DNA of 16,934 nt from positions 1 through 16,934 of the forward strand of contig CAZOMB010000020.1 in the NCBI GenBank assembly GCA_964581105.1, written 5' to 3'. Source of the stretch: UBA10161 sp964581105. GTDB lineage: Archaea; Micrarchaeota; Micrarchaeia; Anstonellales; Anstonellaceae. Positions 6,809 through 14,415 of the stretch are shown one piece after another (positions within the stretch are counted from its first letter, which is position 1; the number at the start of each line of letters is the position of its first letter). The notes below the pieces were generated by a model, which did no database searches, was not told the DNA's origin, and saw only the letters and a program-made list of their open reading frames with translations. The position numbers and the translations under genes are program-made.

Positions 6809-8914
6809 ATGACACTTATGCGGAGTGCGACCATTGTTCTGCTGCTCCTGGCAACAGGCGCGCATTTGTATGGGCTTGAAACCCAGCAGCTTGCCTCATC
6901 TGCAAGCATTTCCCTTGATGAGAATGGCACAGTTTCAGTTTCTGGCGGCAAAATGCAGGACCTTGAGCTAAACCTTTCAATCCCATTGACAAGCGAATAC
7001 CAGCAAGTGCAGGTCAGCGCTCCTGTAAGCTATGACCCTGAGGGAAACCCCTATGTGGTTGTATCTGAGAAAACCCCTGGCAACCCATACACTTATTCAA
7101 TGAAAGTCAATGTACAGACTTTGGCAAGGAACACAAAATCCTTGCCAGACTCTTATGTGACGCCTCCAGCATATTCTGCTTATCTGGCATCAACAGCAAG
7201 GACACAGTCGTCAAATCAGCAGATAAAAGAGCTTGCCCTTAAGATAACTGAAAATGCGCAAGACCCTTTTGAAAAGGTCGCAATGCTTGCAATATGGGTA
7301 AATGAAAACCTGGAGTATAATGAGCAGCTTGTTGGGGATGAGCATGATGCATTATGGGCATTGCAGAACAGGCAAGGTGTTTGCGTTGAATACTCCACTC
7401 TATTTACTGCGCTTGCCAGGTCAATAAACATACCTGCAAGGTATGTGACAGGCTATTCTTACAGCGAAAGGTTCAACGGCTGGCTTGGCCATGCATGGGC
7501 AGAGGCATATATAGGAAAATGGGTGCCAGTTGACCCAACATGGTTTGAGGTAGGCTCCCTTGATGCAGTTCATGTTGAGGCAGGAAAATATGCAGAAATC
7601 TCAAAAGAGCCTGCCCTAACAGTATTTGTTTCCCCTCCAGGAGCAGGTGTGGAGTGGCAGACAACAGGCAGGAGCGGGGCATTTGCAAACAACATAGCCA
7701 CAAACCAGGTTTCCTATTCTACTCCTGAGAGCAACTTTAAGCTTGAAGTTATTGAGCCAGAGCTTGCCCCTGGCGGCACAACCCTTGCTTTTCTTTCAAT
7801 TGTCGGAGAAGACTACAGAGTAGTGCTGGTTTCGCTTGCAAGCTGCACAGGAGGAACAAGCATTGAAGTAAAAGGCGGGGACCAGTACTTAATACTAAGG
7901 CCAGGGCAGACATCAACAGCAGTATGGGAGCTTAAGGCGTCAACAGGCCTTGCTGACAACTATGTTTATACTTGCCCCCTTACCCTGAACTCCCCTTATC
8001 TTGAAAACAGAATACTTGATGTGAATGTGGACCCAAGGATAGCAAATCTTGCAGACTATTCTGCAAGCCTTGAGGAGAAAAACACAAAGCCAGGCCAGCA
8101 AAACAGCGTTATACTCAGCCTGCCAAAAGCAAGACAGGGCAAGTTTTACACAGTCATTTCAAAAAGCGGGGTATATGAGAAAAGAATATCAAGCTCAGCA
8201 GGCAGCATAGGCTTTTTTTCAACAGGAATAGGCAATGTGCCAGTATATGTTGCAGGAACTGGAGGGGGCTTTCTAAGGCTTGAGTATGTTTCAGGCGACG
8301 AAGCCAGCATCACAATAGACAGCTTCACTGTACAGGAGCTGGCAGTTGTTGGAAAGCCGGCAACTGCATTTGCATATGTTTCTGCGGAAACCTATCCAGC
8401 TGATGTTGAGCTTGACTTTACATTGGGCTACAAGGTAGAAAAAGCAGCTGGAAGGATAAGCAAGCCAACAAAATTTGAGTTTGAGTTTATGCCGCAGGAA
8501 ATTGGCGCGCAGACTGCAAAGCTTGTTGCAACAGCAGGGGCTGCAAGCGATGAGAAAAACCAATTAGTAGAGGTAATAGAGCCTCCAGACATATCTATTG
8601 AATCTGTTGACCAGGAAAAAAAAGGGGATAGGGTACTTACAAAAATAACATTTTCAAAGACAGGAAGGCCTGTTTCACCAAAAATTGAGATTGCAGGTGA
8701 AACTTACCCTGTTTACTCTAATTTGGAAGTCGGGCTTGTTGAAGGAGAGTATGAAGCAAAGCTTAGCTGGGAAGACCCTGCAGGAAACAAGTATGTGAAA
8801 ACAGGAAGCTTTACAGTAAAATCGCCTGGCCTGTTTGACACAAATTCAGAAGGTTGCATACTTGCCCCGTTGCTCATTTTTTTTTCTTTTGCAGCAGCAT
8901 TTTCAAGAAGGTGA
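6809..8914 (+). CDS. Exported transglutaminase-like protein with C-terminal membrane anchor
   Basis: A large extracytoplasmic protein of about 700 residues. The N-terminus has a signal peptide: a short basic start, then the hydrophobic run ATIVLLLLATGAHLYG. The ATG at 6818 is an equally good start and fits leaderless transcription. Residues about 140-250 form a transglutaminase-like domain with the Cys-His-Asp triad: Cys192 in GVCVEYSTLF, His228 in GHAWAEAY and Asp242 in VPVDPTW. By family this domain is a cysteine protease or amide-transfer fold. The rest is beta-rich and looks like several immunoglobulin-like modules (for example FTVQELAVVGKPATAFAYV). The C-terminus is Cys683, a hydrophobic helix, then SRR, which would anchor it in the membrane. 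The substrate cannot be told. The stop overlaps the ribosome binding site of the next gene, so the two are co-transcribed. Confidence 0.88.
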   Translation: MTLMRSATIVLLLLATGAHLYGLETQQLASSASISLDENGTVSVSGGKMQDLELNLSIPLTSEYQQVQVSAPVSYDPEGNPYVVVSEKTPGNPYTYSMKVNVQTLARNTKSLPDSYVTPPAYSAYLASTARTQSSNQQIKELALKITENAQDPFEKVAMLAIWVNENLEYNEQLVGDEHDALWALQNRQGVCVEYSTLFTALARSINIPARYVTGYSYSERFNGWLGHAWAEAYIGKWVPVDPTWFEVGSLDAVHVEAGKYAEISKEPALTVFVSPPGAGVEWQTTGRSGAFANNIATNQVSYSTPESNFKLEVIEPELAPGGTTLAFLSIVGEDYRVVLVSLASCTGGTSIEVKGGDQYLILRPGQTSTAVWELKASTGLADNYVYTCPLTLNSPYLENRILDVNVDPRIANLADYSASLEEKNTKPGQQNSVILSLPKARQGKFYTVISKSGVYEKRISSSAGSIGFFSTGIGNVPVYVAGTGGGFLRLEYVSGDEASITIDSFTVQELAVVGKPATAFAYVSAETYPADVELDFTLGYKVEKAAGRISKPTKFEFEFMPQEIGAQTAKLVATAGAASDEKNQLVEVIEPPDISIESVDQEKKGDRVLTKITFSKTGRPVSPKIEIAGETYPVYSNLEVGLVEGEYEAKLSWEDPAGNKYVKTGSFTVKSPGLFDTNSEGCILAPLLIFFSFAAAFSRR

Positions 8915-8918
8915 AAAA

Positions 8919-9704
8919 ATGGAACTTGTTTTTCTTGGCACTGGAGGAGGCAGGAAAAACCTGGTCAGCCAGTCCAGGAGGACAGGCGGCTTTAGGATAA
9001 ATGGAAAAATAAACATGCACGTTGACCCAGGGCCAGGCGCACTTTTTGCAAGCCATGAGTTTCACCAAAACGCAAGGAACATACAGCTCATAATAGTGAC
9101 CCACAACCACATTGACCATGTGAATGACGCAGGGCTTCTTATTGAGGCAATGTCAAAGTATGGTGAGAAAAACGGCTGGCTCATAGGCTCTAAAAGAGTA
9201 ATAAAAGGCGACTCGCTTCATGACAAAGGGATTTCGAACTACCACTTAAGAAAGCTTGAGAAAACAATAATTGCAAAGCCAGGCACAAAGCTTGAGCTTA
9301 AGATAAAAGGGAAAAAGGCAGTTCTTTTCTTTACAAGGGTAAAGCATGAGGACAAAATGGGGTTTGGCTTTGTGCTTGAAATGGACAAAAAGAGAATTGG
9401 CTATACATCTGACACAGAATACTTTAACGGAATATCCGCACAATACAATAATTGCGATTTGCTTATTGTAAACAACCTAAAGCCAAAAAGAGATGGCCTT
9501 GCTGGTCACCTTTACAACAGTACAACAACAAAGCTTTTGCAGGAATGCAGGCCAAAGCTCGCAATAATTACGCATATGGGCATGAGCCTGATAAGGGCAG
9601 GGCCTGAAAAGCAGGCAAACCTGATACAAAGAAAATCAGGGGTAAAATGCATAGCAGCAAAAGACGGCATGAAAATAGATGTGAACAAACTTAAGAAATT
9701 GTAA
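8919..9704 (+). CDS. Metallo-beta-lactamase-fold hydrolase (RNase Z/PhnP-like group)
   Basis: A 261-residue MBL-fold enzyme binding two metal ions. It begins MELVFLGTGGG, the usual first strand and glycine turn of the RNase Z/PhnP branch. The signature THNHIDHVND gives His62, His64, Asp66 and His67. Further candidate ligands are His143 (VKHEDKMGFGF), Asp165 (YTSDTEYF) and His219 (ITHMG); His197 (AGHLYN) may also lie near the active site. It lacks the exosite and length of a full RNase Z, so a phosphodiesterase or nuclease role is possible but the substrate is unknown. The start is the ATG at 8919, with AGGTGA five bases upstream overlapping the stop of the transglutaminase gene. Longer in-frame starts would lie inside that gene. 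No signal peptide is seen, so it acts in the cytoplasm although its operon partner is exported. Confidence 0.9.
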   Translation: MELVFLGTGGGRKNLVSQSRRTGGFRINGKINMHVDPGPGALFASHEFHQNARNIQLIIVTHNHIDHVNDAGLLIEAMSKYGEKNGWLIGSKRVIKGDSLHDKGISNYHLRKLEKTIIAKPGTKLELKIKGKKAVLFFTRVKHEDKMGFGFVLEMDKKRIGYTSDTEYFNGISAQYNNCDLLIVNNLKPKRDGLAGHLYNSTTTKLLQECRPKLAIITHMGMSLIRAGPEKQANLIQRKSGVKCIAAKDGMKIDVNKLKKL

Positions 9705-9737
9705 TTACTTGCGCTAAACGGATATCCAAAACCTACT

Positions 9738-9779
9738 AATTTAAAATCAGTTTGTGGCAGAAAATGACTCAGAGAGGTG
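9738..9779 (+). promoter_or_regulatory. TATA-like element and ribosome binding site of the 254-residue gene
   Basis: TAATTTAAAAT (9738-9748) could act as a TATA box with a start near 9766. GAGGTG (9774-9779) lies 5 nt before the ATG at 9785 and selects that codon over the upstream in-frame ATG at 9764 and TTG at 9752. The 80-bp gap after the hydrolase gene otherwise shows nothing recognisable. Confidence 0.4.
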
Positions 9780-9784
9780 GGAGG

Positions 9785-10549
9785 ATGACAACTGCTGAAA
9801 AAATAATGAAAAGCCACGATAAAAATAGAGATAAATATCCTGCTTTTTTTAAAAGGCTAGAAAATGGCGATCTCACGCGTTTTGAAAAATGCATGCTAAA
9901 AGTACCATTAATACCAAACAAGTTCAAGAAGTTCAAAATGCTTGCTGAAGCTGGCGTTGAGGAGCTTCCTACTTTTGGGCTCATGTACAGTTTTGAACAA
10001 AGGATACAAGGTTATGAGTGTTCTAACGATCTGCTTCAAAAACTTCTCCGAGATTCAAGCTCTGAAAAAAGTATTCTTGAGCTTAAAGAAGTTCTCAAAG
10101 AGAAGCCGTCCCTTTTTTCAGCCTGGACAAATGTCACTCAAGGCGTTACCTCTTCAACAGAGCAGATTGCATCAAAGTTTTCTGTTGGGAGCGGAAAAAA
10201 CTGCTATGTAAAGAGTGATGTTACTGTGTATGGTGGAGTCAGATTGGATGGGGCTGAAGTATTTGGCCCAACCATCTTGGCAATGCTCCATATCACATCA
10301 ACAACTATATCTGATAAGAATATTCAAATCAAGTTGTATACAGTCAATTCCAAGGAAAATAACAAGATCCCGACCCATTTGGTTGTTGAAATACCATCTT
10401 GGCCAATATCCCGGGAACATGAATCAATGCTCAGGACAGCAGCAAACCTCATGGACGGTAGGTTTGAAATACTGATTTATGAAAATATTGCAAAACTGTC
10501 CCTTGAGCTGAAAAAGCAGCCTGTTGAGTTGTCCTGTACTCAAGAGTAA
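9785..10549 (+). CDS. Unrecognised 254-residue protein
   Basis: I do not recognise this protein. The ATG at 9785 follows a GAGGTG Shine-Dalgarno motif at ideal spacing. The first 130 residues look helical and basic (TTAEKIMKSHDKNRDKYP, then RFEKCMLKVPLIPNKFKKFK). They contain EELPTFGLMYSFEQRIQGYE and a charged stretch SILELKEVLKEKPSLF. After residue 150 the pattern changes to alternating strands: KNCYVKSDVTVYGGVRL, then IQIKLYTVNSKENN, then THLVVEIPSWPIS. This suggests an N-terminal helical domain and a C-terminal beta domain. No signal peptide or membrane helix is visible, nor any catalytic signature I can name. It stands alone, with its own promoter, between the hydrolase gene and the convergent uppP unit. 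Confidence 0.8.
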   Translation: MTTAEKIMKSHDKNRDKYPAFFKRLENGDLTRFEKCMLKVPLIPNKFKKFKMLAEAGVEELPTFGLMYSFEQRIQGYECSNDLLQKLLRDSSSEKSILELKEVLKEKPSLFSAWTNVTQGVTSSTEQIASKFSVGSGKNCYVKSDVTVYGGVRLDGAEVFGPTILAMLHITSTTISDKNIQIKLYTVNSKENNKIPTHLVVEIPSWPISREHESMLRTAANLMDGRFEILIYENIAKLSLELKKQPVELSCTQE

Positions 10550-10562
10550 GCATAACCATCAG

Positions 10563-10685
10563 TCACCATTTTTCCAGCTCTGCCAGAAACTTCTCCTTGG
10601 GCTTGGAAACAAATTTGCCTTTAAAGTAGTCTTTCCACGCCTTTTCAGTCCTTGCTGCAAACTCCAAATATTCACCATATTCCAT
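10563..10685 (-). CDS. Small 40-residue ORF just after uppP, in the same frame
   Basis: An ATG at 10685 opens 40 codons ending in TGA at 10563. The product is charged and helical (ARTEKAWKDYFKGKF, then PKEKFLAELEKW). It begins two codons after the uppP stop and lies in the same frame, so it could be a separate co-transcribed small protein or a tail normally cut off by the TGA. There is no clear ribosome binding site ahead of the ATG, which weakens the separate-gene reading. The codon habit (GCA, AGG, GAA, AAG) matches neighbouring genes. The 'AWKxYxKGKF...FLxELEKW' ending recalls the C-terminal tails of some small archaeal antitoxins, but no toxin gene adjoins it. Confidence 0.4.
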   Translation of the reverse strand: MEYGEYLEFAARTEKAWKDYFKGKFVSKPKEKFLAELEKW

Positions 10686-10691
10686 GAAATT

Positions 10692-11504
10692 TCAGCCTAT
10701 CCCTATTATCCCAAAAGCAAGCATCATTATTCCAAATGCAAATGCCAATGAAGCTACATTTATCTTGTGCGCGATTTTTATGAGAACATCAATTGTCAGG
10801 TAGCCAAAAACAAAGCTTGAAATAGCAAGGGCCAACCCATCTGCCAATGAAAGGGTCGCTGTTCCTGGTTCTGCTGCCCAAATGAGAATTTCTGCTGCAA
10901 AAATTGTTGGTATTGAAAGCAGGAAACTCAGCCTGAATGCGCTTTCAGCATTAAACCCCCTCCAGATAAGGGCAGTTGTTGTTGTTCCTGCCCTTGAAAC
11001 CCCTGGCAAAACGCTCAAGCCTTGCAAAGCGCCTGTAAGAATCCCATCCTTCCAGGTCACAAGGTCTGCTGTCCTCCATCTCTTGTTTTGCTGGCTTGAA
11101 AGCAAAAAGCCAGTAAGAACAAGCCCTGCTCCCATTATTGAAAGCAATGCACCTGCTTCAAGGCCTGGCAAAAAATAAAGCTCAAGCAAAAGCAAAGGAA
11201 TGCCGACAATTCCTGTGATTGCCACTGCAGTGAACAGAAAGCCAGTATAACTCTTTTTGTGCAAACCAATATTTTTCGGTGAAGAGGCAAATTCCCTGAT
11301 TATTGACAAAACCTCTTTCCTGAAGTAAATTGCTGCTGCGATAAGAGTGCCAAAATGAAGGTATAAGAGCATTGAAACTACATTGGCAGGGCTTCCTTCA
11401 AACAGCGCAGTATAAACAAGCGTGTCCATGGTTTTTGATGAAAGTGGCAGCCATTCTGTTATTGCCTGAACCAGACCAAGTATTATTATTTCCAGTATAT
11501 CCAT
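10692..11504 (-). CDS. uppP: UppP/BacA-family polyprenyl-diphosphate phosphatase, atypical active site
   Basis: A 270-residue integral membrane protein with about 7-8 hydrophobic helices, matching the UppP family length. In bacteria UppP converts undecaprenyl diphosphate to the monophosphate lipid carrier. In archaea the equivalent would recycle the polyprenyl carrier used for protein glycosylation. Family landmarks are GLVQAITEWLPLSSKTM (10-26) and LPGVSRAGTTTTALIWRGF (166-184) with Arg171, the equivalent of E. coli Arg174. Of the E. coli residues Glu17, Glu21 and His30, only Glu21 is kept (Glu17 here); the others are Gln13 and Met26. Either archaeal members use a different set or this copy has altered activity. 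The ATG at 11504 is chosen because upstream in-frame codons would run into the divergent valS gene. No ribosome binding site is seen, so the message may be nearly leaderless. Confidence 0.88.
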   Translation of the reverse strand: MDILEIIILGLVQAITEWLPLSSKTMDTLVYTALFEGSPANVVSMLLYLHFGTLIAAAIYFRKEVLSIIREFASSPKNIGLHKKSYTGFLFTAVAITGIVGIPLLLLELYFLPGLEAGALLSIMGAGLVLTGFLLSSQQNKRWRTADLVTWKDGILTGALQGLSVLPGVSRAGTTTTALIWRGFNAESAFRLSFLLSIPTIFAAEILIWAAEPGTATLSLADGLALAISSFVFGYLTIDVLIKIAHKINVASLAFAFGIMMLAFGIIGIG

Positions 11505-11528
11505 GCAAATCAGGTAGGTAAATGCAAA

Positions 11529-11543
11529 ACAGATTAATAAGTT
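11529..11543. promoter_or_regulatory. Shared TATA element of divergent uppP and valS
   Basis: The 70-bp gap holds ACAGATTAATAAGTT, whose ATTAAT core is symmetric. Read on the plus strand it puts a start near 11562, giving valS a leader of about 13 nt that includes GAGG. Read on the minus strand it puts a start near 11509, leaving uppP almost leaderless. One element probably serves both. Confidence 0.4.
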
Positions 11544-11574
11544 ATGGCTCACAAAACCCAAAAAGAGGAAAACC

Positions 11575-13935
11575 ATGGCAATCTGCAGCAAATACTCAAG
11601 AGAAGTGGAGAAAAAGTGGCAAAAGCACTGGGAAAAGCACAAAACCTATCAGTTTGACGAAAAAGACAGGAAAAAGCCTGTTTACTCAATAGACACTCCT
11701 CCTCCATTCACAAGCGGCGAGCTTCATATGGGCCATGTTCTTTCATATGCTTACTTTGACTTTGTTGCCAGGTACAAGAGGATGAAAGGCTTCAACGTAT
11801 ATTACCCGCAGGGCTGGGACTGCCAGGGCTTTCCAACAGAAACAAAAGTCGAGGCAAAATATGGGAGAAAGCCGCCAGCAGAATTCAGGAAGCTGTGCAA
11901 TGAATGGACAGGCAAATTCATAAAAAAAATGAGAGGGCAGATGGATTCAATCGGCTTTTCACCTGACTGGAGATACGAGTACCGGACAATGGATGAGTCG
12001 TACCACAAAAAAGTCCAGCTCTCGCTTCTCAAAATGCACAAAATGGGGCTTATTTACAGGGCAGAGCACCCTGTTTTCTGGTGCACAAACTGCTGCTCTG
12101 CACTTGCAAAAACAGATACAGATGAAATACAAAGGCAGACAGAGCTTTATTACATCAATTTTGAGCTTGAAGGAAAGCCATTGCAAATAGCGACAACAAG
12201 GCCAGAGCTCATGCATGCATGCGTTGCTGTGCTTTATCACCCAAAAGATGAGCGGTACAATAAGATAAAGGCAAAAAAGATTACAACCCCCCTTGGGAAA
12301 CAGGTTCCATTCATTTCTGATTCTGATGTTGACAAGGAATTTGGCTCAGGAGCAGTAATGGTCTGCACATTTGGGGACAAGCAGGACATAATCTGGATGT
12401 ACAAGCACAAGCTTCCTTTGATAAAATCAATGGATGAATATGGCAGGATGAAAAACGCAGGTGAGCTTGATAATCTCAGGGTCCATGCAGCCAGAACAAA
12501 AATACTTGACAAATTTAAAAAACAGGGAAAGCTTGCAAAAAGCGAAAAACTCTCGCAAACAGTAAAAGTGCATGACAGGTGCAAAAAGCCTGTCGAGCTT
12601 TTGCTTTCAATGCAATGGTTTGCAAAAATAACAGGGAAAAAGAAGGAAATAATAGCAAATGCGAAAAAAATAAAATGGACGCCTGGCTTTGGCATAAGCT
12701 ATCTTGTTGACTGGACGAATTTTGTTGAGTGGGACTGGGTGATTTCAAGGCAGCGGGTATTTGGCACCCCACTGCCATTCTGGATAGACAAAAAAACAGG
12801 AAAATCATATGCAGCAGAAGAATCAGAGCTTCCCTTCAACCCAGACAAAAAACCAACAAAGCCTGGTCCCAATGGGGAAGAGCTTACAGCAGAAACCTCA
12901 ACATGCGACTGCTGGGTTGACTCAAGCATAACTCCCCTGATAATAAGCAAATGGCAAGAGGACAAGGAGTTCTTTTCAAGGACATACCCGTCTTCACTTA
13001 GGCCCCAAGGAGTTGAAATAGTAAGGACCTGGGCATTTTACACAATTTACAGGTGCTCGCAGCTAACAGGTAAGCCGCCTTTCAAGGAAATACTGCTCAA
13101 TGGAAACGTTCTTGCGCCTGACGGCAAGAAGATGAGCAAGTCTTTGGGCAACATAATCTCTCCTGACAAGCTTTTGAGTGATTATTCTGCAGATGCTGTA
13201 AGGCAATGGGCGGCATTATCCGGGGCAATGGCAAAAGACAGGCCATTTTCATACCAGGACATGCAGTACTCGAAAAGTTTCATAACAAAAATGCTCAATG
13301 CAGCAAAGCTTGTGGAAAAATCATGCGAAGGGTCTGGCAAATCAAAGCCTGATAAAAAAAACATGAGATTAACAGACAAATGGATTCTTTCAAGGCTGCA
13401 AAAAGTGAAAAAGGAATCAACAGCCCATTGGGAAGGCTCTCAGTTCCACCACGCAATAAAGCTTCTCCAGGACTTTTTCTGGCACGAGTTTTGCGACTTT
13501 TACCTGGAGTATGCAAAGCACAGGGTATACCAGCCTGAAAAATACGGTGAAAAGAGCAAAAAATCAGCCCAATACACAATGAGAAAAGTGCTGCTTGAGT
13601 GCTGCCAGCTTGCAGCTCCTGTTATGCCCCACTTATGCGAGGAAATATGGCAGGCATTTGAAGGGGCAAAAAGCATCCACCTTTCAACTTGGCCTGAAGG
13701 AGAAAAGGAACTTATTGACAGCAAATCAGAGAAAAATGCGCTTTTCCTGAATGAGATTGCAGCAAAGGCAAGGCAATACAAGGCAGAGAGAAAGCTTCCC
13801 CTGAACTCAGAAATAGAATCAGCAAAAATATCATGCAAAACCGGGATAAAGGAAATAGAAGAGGAAATCCATGCGACTGCAAAGGTAAAGGTTATTAACT
13901 TCAAGGAAGGAGAGCAAAGCATTGAGTTTCCATAA
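11575..13935 (+). CDS. valS: Valyl-tRNA synthetase
   Basis: A 786-residue class I aminoacyl-tRNA synthetase that charges tRNA-Val. The Rossmann fold carries the HIGH-type motif GELHMGHVLSYAYFD (His51 and His54) and KKMSKSLGN (KMSKS at 519-523). The connective editing domain has IATTRPELMHACVAV, the valyl-type hydrolytic site for mischarged tRNA-Thr, with HPKDERY and EFGSGAVMVCTFGDKQD. TETKVEAKYG after PQGWDCQGFP and the ISRQRVFGTPLPFW block also fit ValS rather than IleS or LeuS. An anticodon-binding helical domain follows from about residue 600. It is short for an archaeal ValS, with a reduced C-terminal end. GAGG lies 7 nt before the ATG. The frame stays open for 51 codons past its TAA stop through a purine tract (see the next gene). 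Confidence 0.97.
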   Translation: MAICSKYSREVEKKWQKHWEKHKTYQFDEKDRKKPVYSIDTPPPFTSGELHMGHVLSYAYFDFVARYKRMKGFNVYYPQGWDCQGFPTETKVEAKYGRKPPAEFRKLCNEWTGKFIKKMRGQMDSIGFSPDWRYEYRTMDESYHKKVQLSLLKMHKMGLIYRAEHPVFWCTNCCSALAKTDTDEIQRQTELYYINFELEGKPLQIATTRPELMHACVAVLYHPKDERYNKIKAKKITTPLGKQVPFISDSDVDKEFGSGAVMVCTFGDKQDIIWMYKHKLPLIKSMDEYGRMKNAGELDNLRVHAARTKILDKFKKQGKLAKSEKLSQTVKVHDRCKKPVELLLSMQWFAKITGKKKEIIANAKKIKWTPGFGISYLVDWTNFVEWDWVISRQRVFGTPLPFWIDKKTGKSYAAEESELPFNPDKKPTKPGPNGEELTAETSTCDCWVDSSITPLIISKWQEDKEFFSRTYPSSLRPQGVEIVRTWAFYTIYRCSQLTGKPPFKEILLNGNVLAPDGKKMSKSLGNIISPDKLLSDYSADAVRQWAALSGAMAKDRPFSYQDMQYSKSFITKMLNAAKLVEKSCEGSGKSKPDKKNMRLTDKWILSRLQKVKKESTAHWEGSQFHHAIKLLQDFFWHEFCDFYLEYAKHRVYQPEKYGEKSKKSAQYTMRKVLLECCQLAAPVMPHLCEEIWQAFEGAKSIHLSTWPEGEKELIDSKSEKNALFLNEIAAKARQYKAERKLPLNSEIESAKISCKTGIKEIEEEIHATAKVKVINFKEGEQSIEFP

Positions 13936-13945
13936 GGGTGCAAAT

Positions 13946-14368
13946 TTGGCAAAAAAGAGGAAAAGGAAAAGAATAAGGAAAAGGCCAATGAAAAAAAGAA
14001 AGCCAAGAAAGCTGAGCAGGAAAAAAAGGGCAAGGAAAAAAAGGATGCCAAAAAAGGCAAGGATAAGGCAGGAAACATTCTTGCTTGATTACCCAAAGCC
14101 AGAGCACAGGATTGCAATACAAAAGGAGCCTCTTCAAAAGCCTCTTGACATACCAAAGCCTTCTGCAATCGGAAGGATTGAGAAAAAGAAAAGAGTCCCC
14201 AGGGCAGCAACAGCCCTTTTAGGGGCAGCGCTTGTCACGATTGGCACTGTATCAGCACTCATTTATGTGCTTGGGATTGACACATTCCTTTCAGCTGGCC
14301 TTGCAATTCCTCTTTTTGCAGGCTTTTCAATCCTGTTTTACAACCTTCTCGAGACAGCGCAGGGCTAA
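13946..14368 (+). CDS. Small polybasic two-helix membrane protein
   Basis: No family is recognised. The TTG at 13946 is chosen because GGTG lies 5 nt ahead of it; a more upstream TTG (13922) lies inside valS. The 140-residue product has three parts. Residues 2-42 are almost wholly Lys and Arg (KKRKRKRIRKRPMKKRK and onward). Residues 43-85 form a Pro/Lys-rich linker (LLDYPKPEHRIAIQKEPL). Two membrane helices follow at about 87-110 (AATALLGAALVTIGTVSALI) and 113-134. The topology would leave both ends in the cytoplasm, where the basic tail could bind RNA, DNA or acidic lipid. It starts 10 nt after valS and is probably co-transcribed. The tail comes from a purine tract that is also open in another frame after an A AAA AAG site, so the N-terminus is less certain than the membrane part. 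Confidence 0.65.
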   Translation: MAKKRKRKRIRKRPMKKRKPRKLSRKKRARKKRMPKKARIRQETFLLDYPKPEHRIAIQKEPLQKPLDIPKPSAIGRIEKKKRVPRAATALLGAALVTIGTVSALIYVLGIDTFLSAGLAIPLFAGFSILFYNLLETAQG

Positions 14369-14379
14369 AACTAATCCAC

Positions 14380-14403
14380 CTACTTTTTAACACCTTTCTT
14401 TAA
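14380..14403 (+). promoter_or_regulatory. T-rich gap: end of valS unit and TATA-like box of next gene
   Basis: CTACTTTTTAACACCTTTC contains T runs that may end the valS transcript. CTTTTTAAC, centred near 14387, lies about 26 nt before 14413, so it may also serve as the TATA box for the gene starting at ATG 14416. That message would be leaderless, in line with the lack of a ribosome binding site. Confidence 0.35.
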
Positions 14404-14415
14404 CTAATGTAACAT

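Noticed and set aside
6764..6865. 34-residue N-terminal extension of TtuA
   Set aside because: It would overlap the divergent transglutaminase gene and remove the promoter gap. The family N-terminus starts at the ATG at 6763.
8835..8918. Longer start for the metallo-hydrolase
   Set aside because: These codons lie inside the transglutaminase gene in another frame, while the ATG at 8919 has an ideal AGGTGA and begins the fold's first strand.
11505..11642. 46-residue hydrophobic N-terminal extension of UppP
   Set aside because: It overlaps the valS start and would abolish the shared promoter gap. UppP proteins begin near the helix starting at the ATG at 11504.
13500..14210. 236-codon antisense frame over the end of valS and the polybasic gene
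   Set aside because: It is open because the complement of a purine tract contains few stops; the product is a low-complexity run of Phe, Ser and Leu.
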